From Lysobacter sp. ISL-50 (GTDB lineage: Bacteria > Pseudomonadota > Gammaproteobacteria > Xanthomonadales > Xanthomonadaceae): a stretch of 64,000 nt of DNA. Made by a program: the position numbers and the translations under genes. The stretch spans positions 1-64,000 of the forward strand of contig NZ_JAGGRI010000025.1 of NCBI RefSeq assembly GCF_018612875.1, given 5' to 3'. Positions 1-8,380 of the stretch are shown here, piece after piece. Below the pieces are notes generated by a model. It was given only the letters and a program-made list of their open reading frames with translations. It ran no database searches and was not told the origin of the DNA. Position 1 is the first letter of the stretch, and the number at the start of each line of letters is the position of its first letter.

Positions 1-409
1 CGGCGCGGGCGCGCGGCGCTTGCATCGGCGCGAACGCGGCCAGCGGTTCGCCCGGCCGGGCGCGCTCGCTCGCGACCGGCGCGGCCAGCGGTGCCTGCGC
101 GGCGACGATGTCGCGGATGTCGTAACGCTTGGGCGCGGGCGTTTCGGTTTCGGCCGGCAGCGAGGGGTCGCGCAGGGTGCTGGCCGGCGTCAGCTTCGCC
201 GGCGCGGCGACCGGGCCGCCGCCGCGCACCGGTGCGCGCGGCGGCGCCGGCGCGACCGCCGAAGCGCCGGCGTCGGCGCCCGCCCACATGTCGCTTTCCA
301 GGCGCTGGATCATGTTCTGAAACTGTCCGCGCGCCTGGCCCTTGGCGGCGCCGGCGCCGGACGGCGCGGGCGGCGAGGGCGGCGGCAGGATCGGTCCGCT
401 TACTTTCAT
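1..409 (-). CDS. Pro/Ala-rich protein after fliJ, C-terminus cut by window edge
   Basis: Partial gene; about 136 N-terminal residues are visible and the rest lies beyond the left edge. Its ATG (407-409) overlaps the fliJ stop in an ATGA junction, so it is translated in the flagellar-type operon. The visible part is low complexity, rich in Pro, Ala and Gly, with one more ordered stretch near residues 28-42 (FQNMIQRLESDMWAG). No signal peptide or membrane segment is visible. In many flagellar operons the gene after fliJ is fliK (hook-length control), whose N-terminus is also Pro/Ala rich. Here that rests on position only, and a hook-length role would be odd because no hook gene is in view. Function unknown. 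Confidence 0.6.
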   Translation of the reverse strand, partial: MKVSGPILPPPSPPAPSGAGAAKGQARGQFQNMIQRLESDMWAGADAGASAVAPAPPRAPVRGGGPVAAPAKLTPASTLRDPSLPAETETPAPKRYDIRDIVAAQAPLAAPVASERARPGEPLAAFAPMQAPRARA

Positions 410-855
410 GCTTGCACTTCCATCGCGTTGTGCCGTTCCAGGATGGCGTTGCTGACTTTGTCGTCGTGCTTGCGCGCCACCGCGGTACGCTCGCGATCGG
501 CCAGTTCGTCGCCGCGCTCGGACAGGTTCTGGTGGCGGATCAGTTCGCGGCCGAAGTCGTCGAGCGCTTCGCGCGCGTTGCGCAAGGACTGCTCGGCGGC
601 GCCGCAGCGCGATTGCGCGGCGTGCGCCATCGCCCGCCAGGCCGAAAGCGAATTCAGATCCAGGCCCGCGCCGTCGCTCAACGAACGCCGCCAGCCGGCT
701 TCGATCTCGTCGCGTTGCGCGCCGGCGGTGTCGAACGCGCGCTGCGCGGCATCGACATCGCGGCGCAGCATCGCCGCGCGCATCTGCGCGTTCTGCAGGC
801 GCAGGCGCAGCAGCTGCGCGACTTCGTCGAGCTGGTGCAGGCGTTCGCGGCTCAT
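406..855 (-). CDS. fliJ: FliJ-like export chaperone
   Basis: 149-residue, highly charged, alpha-helical protein directly after fliI. FliJ is the coiled-coil stalk and chaperone-escort protein that links the FliI ATPase ring to the FlhA gate; its length is normally about 147 residues, as here. The sequence has heptad-like helices (residues 1-50 and 75-135) and no signal peptide or membrane segment. The start at 855 overlaps the fliI stop (ATGA). The same frame stays open far upstream, but that stretch overlaps fliI and is not coding. Identification rests on length, composition and the H-I-J gene order more than on residue identity, as is usual for this fast-evolving family. Confidence 0.75.
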   Translation of the reverse strand: MSRERLHQLDEVAQLLRLRLQNAQMRAAMLRRDVDAAQRAFDTAGAQRDEIEAGWRRSLSDGAGLDLNSLSAWRAMAHAAQSRCGAAEQSLRNAREALDDFGRELIRHQNLSERGDELADRERTAVARKHDDKVSNAILERHNAMEVQA

Positions 856-2186
856 GGCTTGGCTCCGCCGACCAGTTCGTGCAGGCGGGCGATGCTCTGC
901 GCGCCGGTGTGGCTTTGTCCGCTCTCCTGGCGCAGGAAATCGATCAGCGCAGGACGCGTGCGCAGCGCGCGGTCCAGCTGGGCGTTGGAGCCGCCCGAGT
1001 ACAGGCCCGATTCGACCAGCGTGCGCGAGGTCTCGTACAGCGACAGCTGGGCGATCGCGGTCTTGGCCGCGGCGCGGTGTTCGGCGCTGGTGACCTGGCC
1101 GAACACGCGGCTGATGCTGCGCGGCACGTCGATCGCCGGATAGTGGCCTTGTTCGGCCAGCGCGCGGGTCAGCACGATATGGCCGTCGAGCAGCGCGCGC
1201 AGGGTTTCGGTCATCGGGTCGTCGATGTCGTCGGTCTCGGCCAGCACCGTCATCAACGCGGTGATCGCGCCGCCCTGGCGCAGCGCGCCGCAGCGCTCGA
1301 TCACCTTCGGCAGCGCCGAGAACACGCTCGGGGTGTAGGCGCGCAAGGTCGGCGGCTCGCCGGCGGCCAGGCCGATCTCGCGCAGCGCCAGGGCGTAGCG
1401 GGTGATCGAATCGAGCAGCAACAGCACGTGCTTGCCCTGGGCGCGGAAGTATTCCGCCAGCGACAGCGCGACCAGCACGCTGCGCGCGCGCAGGATCGCC
1501 GGCTGGTCGGAAGTCGCCACCACCATCACCGAGCGCTGCCGCGCCTGTTCGGTCAGTGCGTGCTGCCAGAAGTCGTCGGCCTCGCGGCCGCGTTCGCCGA
1601 CCAGGCACAGCACGCAGACATCGGCCTGCACGTGGCTGGCCAGATCGGCGAGCAGAGTGGTCTTGCCCACGCCGCTGCCGGCGAAGATGCCCACGCGCTG
1701 GCCGATGCCGAGGGTCAGCAAGGCGTCGATGCTGCGCAGGCCGGTTTCCAGCGGCGCGCGCGGCGACAGGCGGTCGAGCGCCGGCGTCTGCGCACCGGCC
1801 AGCGGCCACGATTCCAGCGGGCCGTCGATGGCTTCGCCGCCGTCGAGCGGCACGCCCATCGGATCGACGATGCGGCCGAGATAATTCGGCCCGACCGGAA
1901 AGCTCGCGCCCACCCGCAACGCTTCGACCGTGTCGCCGATGTGCGCGGCCGACACCGGCCCGTACGGCGCCAGGGTGATGCGGCCGGTTTCGACCTTGGC
2001 CACTTCGGCCAGCAAGGTCGAAGCGCTGTCGCCGCCGTGCGCGTTGAGGCGGATGCGGCACAGCGAACCCAGCGGCACGCCGGGGCCGTCGGCCTCGATG
2101 AAGGTCGGCATGATGCGCGTGACCGTGCCCAGGCGGGCGATGGTATCGACTTGGCGGATGGCGTCGATCAGCGCGTGCGCGGTCAT
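852..2186 (-). CDS. fliI: Flagellum-type export ATPase FliI
   Basis: 444 residues, normal for FliI. It is the cytoplasmic F1-beta-like ATPase of the flagellar/type III export apparatus and works with FliH and FliJ. Walker A GSGVGKTT is at residues 170-177 and the Walker B segment LLLLDSITR near 254-262, followed by the conserved arginine-rich loop. The N-terminal beta barrel (about 1-95) and C-terminal helical domain are both present, so the enzyme looks intact. It lies one base after fliH and overlaps fliJ by four bases. A non-flagellar injectisome ATPase is a weaker alternative, because every neighbour is of flagellar type. Confidence 0.95.
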   Translation of the reverse strand: MTAHALIDAIRQVDTIARLGTVTRIMPTFIEADGPGVPLGSLCRIRLNAHGGDSASTLLAEVAKVETGRITLAPYGPVSAAHIGDTVEALRVGASFPVGPNYLGRIVDPMGVPLDGGEAIDGPLESWPLAGAQTPALDRLSPRAPLETGLRSIDALLTLGIGQRVGIFAGSGVGKTTLLADLASHVQADVCVLCLVGERGREADDFWQHALTEQARQRSVMVVATSDQPAILRARSVLVALSLAEYFRAQGKHVLLLLDSITRYALALREIGLAAGEPPTLRAYTPSVFSALPKVIERCGALRQGGAITALMTVLAETDDIDDPMTETLRALLDGHIVLTRALAEQGHYPAIDVPRSISRVFGQVTSAEHRAAAKTAIAQLSLYETSRTLVESGLYSGGSNAQLDRALRTRPALIDFLRQESGQSHTGAQSIARLHELVGGAKP

Positions 2187-2187
2187 G

Positions 2188-2874
2188 TCAGTCGCGTCCC
2201 TGCGCGGAGTCGAACGCGGCGTCCAGGCGCTGGCGCTGCGAAGGCAGACTCAGGTCCAGGCGACCGAGCTTGAGCTTGATCACGCAGCTGCCGGCGGCGC
2301 GGCCGGTCTGCGCGCTGACCTGATAGGACGGCATCGCGCCTTGTTCGGCGAAGGCCGCGCGCAGCGCGGCGTCGTCCGGAAAATCGACGCTGGCCACTTC
2401 GATCGCCAGCACGCTGTCGTGGGCGAGCGAGCGCAGATGATGGGCCACCGTGCGCGCGATCAGTTCGGCGTAAAGCGCGGTGTCGCCGATCACCCGGCCG
2501 AGCGCGGCCTGGGCCAGATCGACCGACCACTGCTGCGCGGTTTCGATGAGTTCGCGCTGAAAACTTTCCTGCGCGTCGGCGATGCCGTGCGCCAGCGCTT
2601 CGAGTTGTTCGTCGTGGCGCTGTTGCGCCTGAGTCTTTCCGGCCTCCATGCCGTCCGCGTGGCCGCGTTCCTGGGCCTGCTTTTCGCGCGCGTCGGCCGA
2701 CTTGGCCAGCGCGGCCAGACGCGCGTTGGCGTCGGCCAGGGCTTTTTCCAGCTCGGCGATGCGCAACGCCTGGGTATCGACGAACGCCGCCGGCGCTTCG
2801 CCCGCGACCGCGGTCTGCAGCGTCGAACGCCGCTCGCCGCTGACCAGGACGGTGCCGGCCTTGATCACGCTCAT
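2188..2874 (-). CDS. fliH: Export ATPase regulator FliH
   Basis: 228 residues. FliH dimers hold FliI inactive and dock the ATPase at the C-ring. The predicted order fits: a short N-terminal segment, a long Ala/Gln/Glu-rich helical middle (about 45-110), then a FliH/YscL-type globular C-terminal domain (about 115-228). Start and stop are tightly packed: ATGA overlap with the FliG-like gene upstream and one base before fliI. No clear run of GxxxG repeats is visible in the helical part, which is a common but variable feature of the family. Confidence 0.85.
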   Translation of the reverse strand: MSVIKAGTVLVSGERRSTLQTAVAGEAPAAFVDTQALRIAELEKALADANARLAALAKSADAREKQAQERGHADGMEAGKTQAQQRHDEQLEALAHGIADAQESFQRELIETAQQWSVDLAQAALGRVIGDTALYAELIARTVAHHLRSLAHDSVLAIEVASVDFPDDAALRAAFAEQGAMPSYQVSAQTGRAAGSCVIKLKLGRLDLSLPSQRQRLDAAFDSAQGRD

Positions 2875-3401
2875 GCGCGCGGGCTCCGGCGCAGCAAGCC
2901 GGCCAGGCCGCGGCGCGGCGCGGCGGCCGGCGCGGGAGTTTCGATCGCGCTGAGTTCGACCTCATGCGATGCCGCGATCGCCGCCGCCTGCAGCGCGCGC
3001 CGCGCCGCCGGCATCAGCGCAACATTGCCCGCCGAAGCGCGTAGCGGCTCGCGCGCGGCCTTGTCCGGCAGCGCCGCCAACAACGATTCGCGCGCCGCCG
3101 GCTCGAAGCTGGACAGCACGCTCGCGGCGACCGCTTCGGGCAGGCGGCCGAGGTAAACCGCCATGCCCGCCGGCACCCGTTCAATCGCATCGTTCTGCGC
3201 CGGCGACGGCACCGGTTGCAGCCCCGGCAGTTGCGTGCCCGGCAGCAGTTCGCTGGCCTGGGCCAGCATCGGCCGCAGTTGTTCTTGTTCGCGCGGATCG
3301 AGCTGCGACCAGATCGCCTCGATGTCTTCGATCGAGTACTGGCTCAGCTGGCTGACCGCGCGGCGCAGTTCTCGCTCAGGTTTCGGACTTGGCATGCGCA
3401 T
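2871..3401 (-). CDS. Short FliG-like protein lacking the torque domain
   Basis: 176 residues, lying exactly where fliG sits (fliF, then this, then fliH). FliG is normally about 330 residues and forms the rotor surface. A stretch near residues 75-110 (AVYLGRLPEAVAASVLSSF, then two LLAALP-like helices) resembles the FliG middle domain pattern in which helices precede an ALP turn. The N-terminal FliF-binding domain is hard to recognise, and the C-terminal domain with the charged torque helix is absent; instead the protein ends in a short Pro/Ala/Arg tail. It overlaps the fliF end by 26 bases, or by 20 if the second ATG (3395) is used. Assignment is by context plus weak similarity. If it works, it can link FliF to FliH or the C-ring but not drive MotAB rotation. 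Confidence 0.6.
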   Translation of the reverse strand: MRMPSPKPERELRRAVSQLSQYSIEDIEAIWSQLDPREQEQLRPMLAQASELLPGTQLPGLQPVPSPAQNDAIERVPAGMAVYLGRLPEAVAASVLSSFEPAARESLLAALPDKAAREPLRASAGNVALMPAARRALQAAAIAASHEVELSAIETPAPAAAPRRGLAGLLRRSPRA

Positions 3402-4863
3402 TCCCCTGTGCTTCCAGCAGCAGCCTCAAGCGCGCGGCGAATTGCTGGCGCTCTTGCTGGGTGAGTGAACGCTGCTCGCGGCGGGCGTTGCCGCGCAGAG
3501 CGCGCAGGGCCAGCCAACCGATCAGCAGCAGCGCAGCGGCCACGGCGATCAACACCGCGCTGCCCAGGTTGAAACCGGCCCAACCCGTGTTGCTGGCGGC
3601 GGTCTGCGGACGCGACTTTGCTGCGGCGTGGTCGGCGACGGCGAGCGAATCGCCCGCGAGCGGGCCGGTCGCCGGCAACGCCGCGGCGATCGGCAGCGCC
3701 GGATCGCGCACCACCGTGGAGATCACGTCGCCGCGCTTGCTGTCCAGGCCGATGGTGGCCGCGACCAGCGACTCGATCTTGGCCATCACCGCCGGCGGCT
3801 GCTCGCGGTCGAGCACGATACCGACGCTGAGGCGGCGGACCGTGCCCGGCGCGGAGACGATCTGTTCGAGCACGCGATTGGTCTTGACCGGCGCCGCCGC
3901 CGGCGCGCCGATGGCGATGCCCGGCAGCGGCGGCAGGGGATCGGACGCGGCCGGCGCGGCGTTGCCGCCGGCCACCGTCGGCAACGGCGGCAGCGCGCGC
4001 GATCCGGCCTCGGCGGCCGGCGCCGGCGCGGTGCCGGTTTCGCGCGTGGTCTGGATCTGGTCGAAGTTGATGTCGGCGTTGACGCTGACGTTGGCGCTGC
4101 CCTCGCGCAGCACGCGCGCGAGCTGTTCGGAGATCTTCTTCTCGTAGCTGCGCTCGATCGACTGCTTGAGCGCGAACTTCGGGTCGGACACGTCGCCGGT
4201 TTCGTCCGCGGTGGCGGCGGCGCCGCGCTGATCCAGCACGATCACGTCGGCCGGCGTCATCCCCGGCACCGAGGCGGCGACCAGCTTCTGGATGCCGCGG
4301 ATGCTGTCTTCGCCGAGCGCGTCCTTGCCCTTCGGGAAGATCGTCACCGACGCCTTGGGCTTGACCTGCTCGCGGCGGAAGATCGACGACTCCGGCAAGG
4401 TCAGGTGCACCCGCGCCATGTCCACTTCTTCCAGCGACATCAGCGTGCGCGCGACTTCGCCCTGCAAGGCGCGCTGGTAGTTCACCTTCTGCGCGAATTC
4501 GGTCAGGCCCAGGTCGGAGTCCTTGAACAACTCCAGTCCGACCACGTCCTGCAGGCGCAGATCGCCGCTGCCCAGCTTGATGCGCGCGGCCTTGGACTCG
4601 CCTTCGGGCACCAGGATGGCGTTGCTGGCTTCGTCGTAGCGGTAGGGAATCTTTTCCTTTTCCAGTTCCTTGACCACCGCCGCGGCGTCCTGCGGCTTGA
4701 GGTCGCGGAACAGCACGATGTAGTGCGGCCGCAGCAGCAGATAGCCGCCGAGCAGCAGGGCGAAGAACAGCAGCGACAGCCCGATCGCGATGGCGATCTG
4801 GCGGCTGCGCGAATCGGTGCTGAGACGGGAGATCCAGCCCGAGGGTACGGTTTCGGCGTTCAT
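3376..4863 (-). CDS. fliF: MS-ring protein FliF
   Basis: 495 residues against about 550 in motile bacteria. FliF forms the MS ring in the inner membrane around the export gate. A first transmembrane helix is at about 24-45 (IAIAIGLSLLFFALLLGGYL), followed by the YscJ/FliF ring-building domains (about 47-220, with the FRDLKPQDAAAVVKELE start) and the FliF C-terminal periplasmic domain. A second transmembrane helix is at about 432-455. The cytoplasmic tail after it is only about 40 residues and lacks the conserved tryptophan-containing helix that binds FliG in model systems. This matches the reduced FliG-like protein encoded next. It begins one base after fliE. Confidence 0.93.
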   Translation of the reverse strand: MNAETVPSGWISRLSTDSRSRQIAIAIGLSLLFFALLLGGYLLLRPHYIVLFRDLKPQDAAAVVKELEKEKIPYRYDEASNAILVPEGESKAARIKLGSGDLRLQDVVGLELFKDSDLGLTEFAQKVNYQRALQGEVARTLMSLEEVDMARVHLTLPESSIFRREQVKPKASVTIFPKGKDALGEDSIRGIQKLVAASVPGMTPADVIVLDQRGAAATADETGDVSDPKFALKQSIERSYEKKISEQLARVLREGSANVSVNADINFDQIQTTRETGTAPAPAAEAGSRALPPLPTVAGGNAAPAASDPLPPLPGIAIGAPAAAPVKTNRVLEQIVSAPGTVRRLSVGIVLDREQPPAVMAKIESLVAATIGLDSKRGDVISTVVRDPALPIAAALPATGPLAGDSLAVADHAAAKSRPQTAASNTGWAGFNLGSAVLIAVAAALLLIGWLALRALRGNARREQRSLTQQERQQFAARLRLLLEAQGNAHAKSET

Positions 4864-4864
4864 G

Positions 4865-5176
4865 TCAGAGCTGCATGCGCATCAGTTCTTGGTAACCCTC
4901 GACCAGCCGGTTGCGGACCTGGAGGGCGTAATGCAGGGACATGCGCGCTTCTTCCAGCGCGATCATGACCTGGTGCGGCGGCGTGCGGCCGTCGAGCGCG
5001 AAGCTTTCGACCGCTTTCTCGGCGGCCTGCACGGAGTTGTCGGCGTGCATCACGTTGGCCAGCAGCATCGAGCCGAAGCTCTGCGCGGGCGGGGCGGCGG
5101 TCGCGGCCGCCAGCGACGGCGCGGCGGCGCCGGCCGATTGCGCCGACATCAATGCGGCGAGTGCGTCGATGCTCAT
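4865..5176 (-). CDS. fliE: Rod/MS-ring adaptor FliE
   Basis: 103 residues, typical for FliE. It joins the MS ring to the proximal rod and opens the export channel. The C-terminal half carries the family pattern DGRTPPHQVMIALEEARMSL followed by the QVRNRLVEGYQELMRMQL ending. The N-terminal 30 residues are Ala-rich. It overlaps flgC by four bases (ATGA) and ends one base before fliF. No hook-completed apparatus is needed for FliE to act, so it fits a basal-body-only machine. Confidence 0.93.
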   Translation of the reverse strand: MSIDALAALMSAQSAGAAAPSLAAATAAPPAQSFGSMLLANVMHADNSVQAAEKAVESFALDGRTPPHQVMIALEEARMSLHYALQVRNRLVEGYQELMRMQL

Positions 5177-5634
5177 GGGTTGTTGCCTCCGATATCCATC
5201 GCGCGCATGTACATCGAGCGCGCGGAGTTGTACATGACGACGTTGGCCTCGTAGACGCGCTGGGTCTGCACCATCAGCGCCATCTCGCCGGCATGATCGA
5301 CGCCGGGGTAGGCGACGTTGCCGTCCTTGTCGGCCATGGGATTGGCCGGGTCGTGGACGATCCGCGGCGGCGTCGCGGTGGCCTGCACGCCGTAGCTGCG
5401 GGTGCCGCTCAGATCGCCCGGCGCGTGCAGCGAATAGCTCTGCGCCGACTGGCCCAGCACTTGCTGGAACGACGGCGTCGAGCCCGGGCCGGAGATCAAT
5501 CGCATCGGCTGGTAGTTCTCGCCGTTGGGACCGCGCACGGCGCCGGCGTTGGCCAGGTTCTGCGCGACGACTTCCATGCGCAGGCGTTCCACGTCCATGC
5601 CCGAGCGGGCGATGGCGAACAATGAGTCGCTCAT
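5173..5634 (-). CDS. flgC: Proximal rod protein FlgC
   Basis: 153 residues. It has the N-terminal rod motif (IARSGMDVERLRMEVVAQNLANA, residues about 8-30) and the matching C-terminal rod helix (ALMVQTQRVYEANVVMYNSA near 120-139). FlgC builds the proximal rod in the periplasm with FlgB and FlgF and is secreted by the type III gate without a cleavable signal. The gene lies two bases after flgB and overlaps fliE. Length and both motifs are normal, so this looks functional. Confidence 0.93.
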   Translation of the reverse strand: MSDSLFAIARSGMDVERLRMEVVAQNLANAGAVRGPNGENYQPMRLISGPGSTPSFQQVLGQSAQSYSLHAPGDLSGTRSYGVQATATPPRIVHDPANPMADKDGNVAYPGVDHAGEMALMVQTQRVYEANVVMYNSARSMYMRAMDIGGNNP

Positions 5635-5636
5635 GC

Positions 5637-6002
5637 TCAGCTCCCCCGGATCGCCAGCTGCTGCATCTGCAGGCTGCGGTTGAGCATGCCGATCAGCATG
5701 GCGTAGCGCGCGGAAGTTTCCGAGGCGATGGCGATTTCCTGATCGATCTTGACGCTGCGCTCGGACGGATCGGTCGCCGCGGCGACGCCGGGCTGCAGCG
5801 AGGACAACTCGGCCGCGCGCAGTTCCGGCGCCAGATCGGCGGTGGCCGCGGCCAGGCGCTGCAGTTCGCCCTCGAAGCTCACCCGCACCGGCACGAAACC
5901 GGGCGAGGAGGCGTTGGCGACGTTGTGGGCGGTGGCGATTTCGCGCAGATGCAGGCCGTCCAGGGCCTTGCTTACGATCGCTTCGATGACCGGCGATGTC
6001 AT
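5637..6002 (-). CDS. flgB: Proximal rod protein FlgB
   Basis: 121 residues, a usual FlgB length. The rod motif (LREIATAHNVANASSPGFVP, residues about 19-38) and a C-terminal helix around MLIGMLNRSLQMQQLAIRGS identify it. FlgB is the first rod subunit on FliE. It starts 29 bases after flgI ends, one of the larger gaps in the operon. No signal peptide, as expected for a type III substrate. Confidence 0.92.
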   Translation of the reverse strand: MTSPVIEAIVSKALDGLHLREIATAHNVANASSPGFVPVRVSFEGELQRLAAATADLAPELRAAELSSLQPGVAAATDPSERSVKIDQEIAIASETSARYAMLIGMLNRSLQMQQLAIRGS

Positions 6003-6031
6003 GGTGCTTTCCCCTGAGTGCGGTGCGGCGG

Positions 6032-7171
6032 TTATTGGACGACCAGGTCGGCGTGCAACGCGCCGGCGGCCTTGATCGCTTGAAGAATGGAAATCACGTC
6101 GCGGGTGTTGACCCGCGCCTTGGCCAGACTGGCGACCAGTTCGGCCACGGTGGTCTGCTTGTAGGACATGGCCACGTGCTGGTCGCCTTCCTCGACGCCC
6201 AGGCGGCTGTTGCCGACGATCAGGCTGCGCACCGAGTCGTCGGCGATGCCGATGAAGTTCGGCTGCGAAGCGGTGTACTCGGTGTCGATGGACACGCGCA
6301 GATCGCCGTGCGAGATGGTGATCGGCGAGATGCGCGTGTCGCCGCCGGCGGCGATGGTGCCGGTGCGTTCGTTGATGATCACCCGCGATGCCACGTCCGG
6401 AATCACCGACAGGCCTTCGATCGAAGCGACGAAGGCGTTGAGCCGGCCCGGGTTCTGCGGCGCGCGGATGCGCACGGTTTCCGGGTCCAGCGAGGTGGCC
6501 GCGCCCGAGCCCATCGATTCGTTGATGCGCGCGGCGATGCGCTCGGAGGTGACCGCGTCGGCGTTCTTGAGGATGTAGTCCAGATGGCCGTTGTCGGCGA
6601 CCAGCTCGGCGCGCACCGGAACTTCCACGGTGCCGCCTTCGGACACCACGCCGACGGTGGGATGGTTCTTCTGGCGCAGATTGCCGTTGCCGTCGAAGCG
6701 GAAGCCGCCGACGGTGACCGGGCCCTGGGCCAGCGCATACACGCGCTTATCCGGGCCGCGCAGCGGGCTCATGATCAAGGTGCCGCCGGCGATGCTGCGC
6801 GCATCGCCCGTGGAGGTCACGTTGACGTCGATCTTGTCGCCGACGTTGGAGGTGGCCGGCAGGGTCGCGGTGATCATCACCATCGCCACGTTGCGGCTTT
6901 GGATCTGTTCCACCGGCACCACCAGATCGAACTGCGACAGCAGGTTCTGCATGGCCTGGCGCGTGGCCTGGTTGCGCGGCGCGTCGCCGGAACCGGACAG
7001 GCCGGTGACGATGCCGTAGCCGACCAGCATGTTGTCGCGGCGGCCGAGGAAGCGGCCGAGGTCTTTGAGCCGCACCGAGCCGGACGCGGTTTCGGCGGCG
7101 CGGGCGTTGTCGATCGCGCCGAAACACACGGCGGCGCCGACGCACAGGGCGAGTAAGCAACGCATGGACAT
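6032..7171 (-). CDS. flgI: P-ring protein FlgI
   Basis: 379 residues from the ATG at 7171, which overlaps the flgH stop as TGATG; a GTG two codons earlier is less likely. A Sec signal peptide (about residues 1-25, ending near NARAAE) precedes the mature P-ring protein, which assembles around the rod in the periplasm. Family signatures are intact: VRLKDLGRFLGRRDNMLVGY near the mature N-terminus, VGDKIDVNVTSTGDA, VPDVASRVIINERTG-like text in the middle, and the C-terminal segment ending LHADLVVQ. Full length. Its chaperone FlgA is encoded two genes upstream. Confidence 0.96.
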   Translation of the reverse strand: MSMRCLLALCVGAAVCFGAIDNARAAETASGSVRLKDLGRFLGRRDNMLVGYGIVTGLSGSGDAPRNQATRQAMQNLLSQFDLVVPVEQIQSRNVAMVMITATLPATSNVGDKIDVNVTSTGDARSIAGGTLIMSPLRGPDKRVYALAQGPVTVGGFRFDGNGNLRQKNHPTVGVVSEGGTVEVPVRAELVADNGHLDYILKNADAVTSERIAARINESMGSGAATSLDPETVRIRAPQNPGRLNAFVASIEGLSVIPDVASRVIINERTGTIAAGGDTRISPITISHGDLRVSIDTEYTASQPNFIGIADDSVRSLIVGNSRLGVEEGDQHVAMSYKQTTVAELVASLAKARVNTRDVISILQAIKAAGALHADLVVQ

Positions 7172-7785
7172 CACCACAGCCCCAACCAGGCGAGAATTTT
7201 CGGAATCAGGCCGGGGCGCGTGCGATCGGTGATGTAGCCGTCCCCGGTGTAGTCGATCCTGGCGTCGGCGATGCGGCTCGACAGGATGGTGTTGTTCTGG
7301 GCGATATCGACCGGACGGATCTTGCCGCTGAGGCGGATCTGGGTCTTTTCGCCGTTGACGTTGATGCGCTGCTCGCCGGAGACCGCCAGATCGCCGTTGG
7401 GATAGGTGCCGGTGACGGTGGCGCTGATCTGCGCGAGCAGGTTGCCGCTGCGCTGGATCTGGCCGCGGCCGCCGTAGTTGTCGCCCAGGCCGACGGTGAA
7501 GTCGGAACTGGTGTCGCCGAGCGTCTTGATGTTGCCGCCGATGCCGACGTTGGTCTTGGTGGTGGTGTCGGCGGTGTTGCGCGCGCTGGAGTTTTCGTAG
7601 ACCAAGATGGTGATCAGATCGCCGACGCGCTGCGCCCGCCGATCGGAGGTCAGGGCCTGGAACGATTCTTCGCGATACAGATCGGCCGCGGCGGCGGGCG
7701 CGAGCGCGCTCAGCGCAGTCAGCCCGGCGAGCAGCAGGCCGGCCAGCGGCATGCGCGCGCGCGGCGGGCGGGTGGGGCGGATCAT
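7171..7785 (-). CDS. flgH: L-ring protein FlgH without a lipobox cysteine
   Basis: 204 residues. FlgH forms the outer-membrane L ring and is normally a lipoprotein. Here the signal peptide (residues about 1-34, core LAGLLLAGLTALSALAPAAA) ends in an Ala-rich SPase I type site before DLYREE, and the whole protein contains no cysteine, so lipid attachment is impossible. The ring-forming region is otherwise well kept: DRRAQRVGDLITILVYENSS, then GEQRINVNGEKTQIRLSG and the ending SSRIADARIDYTGDGYI. ATGA overlap with flgA upstream. The lack of the lipid anchor is seen directly; its effect on ring insertion is not known. Confidence 0.93.
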   Translation of the reverse strand: MIRPTRPPRARMPLAGLLLAGLTALSALAPAAAADLYREESFQALTSDRRAQRVGDLITILVYENSSARNTADTTTKTNVGIGGNIKTLGDTSSDFTVGLGDNYGGRGQIQRSGNLLAQISATVTGTYPNGDLAVSGEQRINVNGEKTQIRLSGKIRPVDIAQNNTILSSRIADARIDYTGDGYITDRTRPGLIPKILAWLGLW

Positions 7786-8378
7786 GGCGTTTCCCCTGCG
7801 AGGGATGAAGACGGGATGGACGAAGACGAAGGCCGCGGCGAGACCGGCGCGGTAACGATGGCGCCGTCGCCCATCGCCACGCGCACCGGCGCGCCGGCCT
7901 TGGCGTCGCGCGCGGCGACGCCGTTGCGCGATATTGCGATGGGGCCGTCGCGGTAGATGAGCGCGAGCTTGTCGCCCTGGCGCACGTCGGCGAACAGACT
8001 CGCCGCGACCGGTGCGATGGCGTCGCCGGCGACGAGATCGACCGGCGCGCGCACCAGGCCGGAATCGCGGTCGTAGTGCGCGCGTTGCACGACCGTGTCG
8101 GCGCCGCAGCGCTCGCCGCGCACGTCGGCGGCGCGCAGGGCTTGCCCGCGCGCGACCGGACCCAGCACGCGCAGGCAGGCGCGCTCGGCGACGGCGGCGT
8201 GGCTGGCGGTCTGTGCGGGTGCGCTGTCGGCCGAGGTCGGGCCCTCGACTGCGCTGTCGACTTTCACCGCGGCCGCAGCGGCCAGCGGCGAGGCCAGCGC
8301 GATCAGCGCCGCGCACGCGAGCGCGCGCAAGCCCATGCGAGCCGAAACCGAAACCGGAGCGGGCGCCGAAGCGATCAT
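7782..8378 (-). CDS. flgA: P-ring assembly chaperone FlgA (SAF domain)
   Basis: 198 residues. A hydrophobic stretch after the second Met (MGLRALACAALIALASPLAA, residues 15-34) is a likely Sec signal. The C-terminal two thirds is SAF-like: RVLGPVARGQALRAADVRGE, then RAPVDLVAGDAIAP, and a closing region with QGDKLALIYRDGPIAISRNG. FlgA helps FlgI polymerise in the periplasm. The first 14 residues may not be translated; no strong ribosome site separates the two starts. The gene lies between flgG and flgH, an order unlike the enteric one. Confidence 0.88.
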   Translation of the reverse strand: MIASAPAPVSVSARMGLRALACAALIALASPLAAAAAVKVDSAVEGPTSADSAPAQTASHAAVAERACLRVLGPVARGQALRAADVRGERCGADTVVQRAHYDRDSGLVRAPVDLVAGDAIAPVAASLFADVRQGDKLALIYRDGPIAISRNGVAARDAKAGAPVRVAMGDGAIVTAPVSPRPSSSSIPSSSLAGETP

Positions 8379-8380
8379 GT

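Noticed and set aside
406-2061. Long version of fliJ starting far upstream
   Set aside because: The extra 400 codons lie over fliI in another frame and are Arg-rich. The ATGA junction at 852-855 marks the true start.
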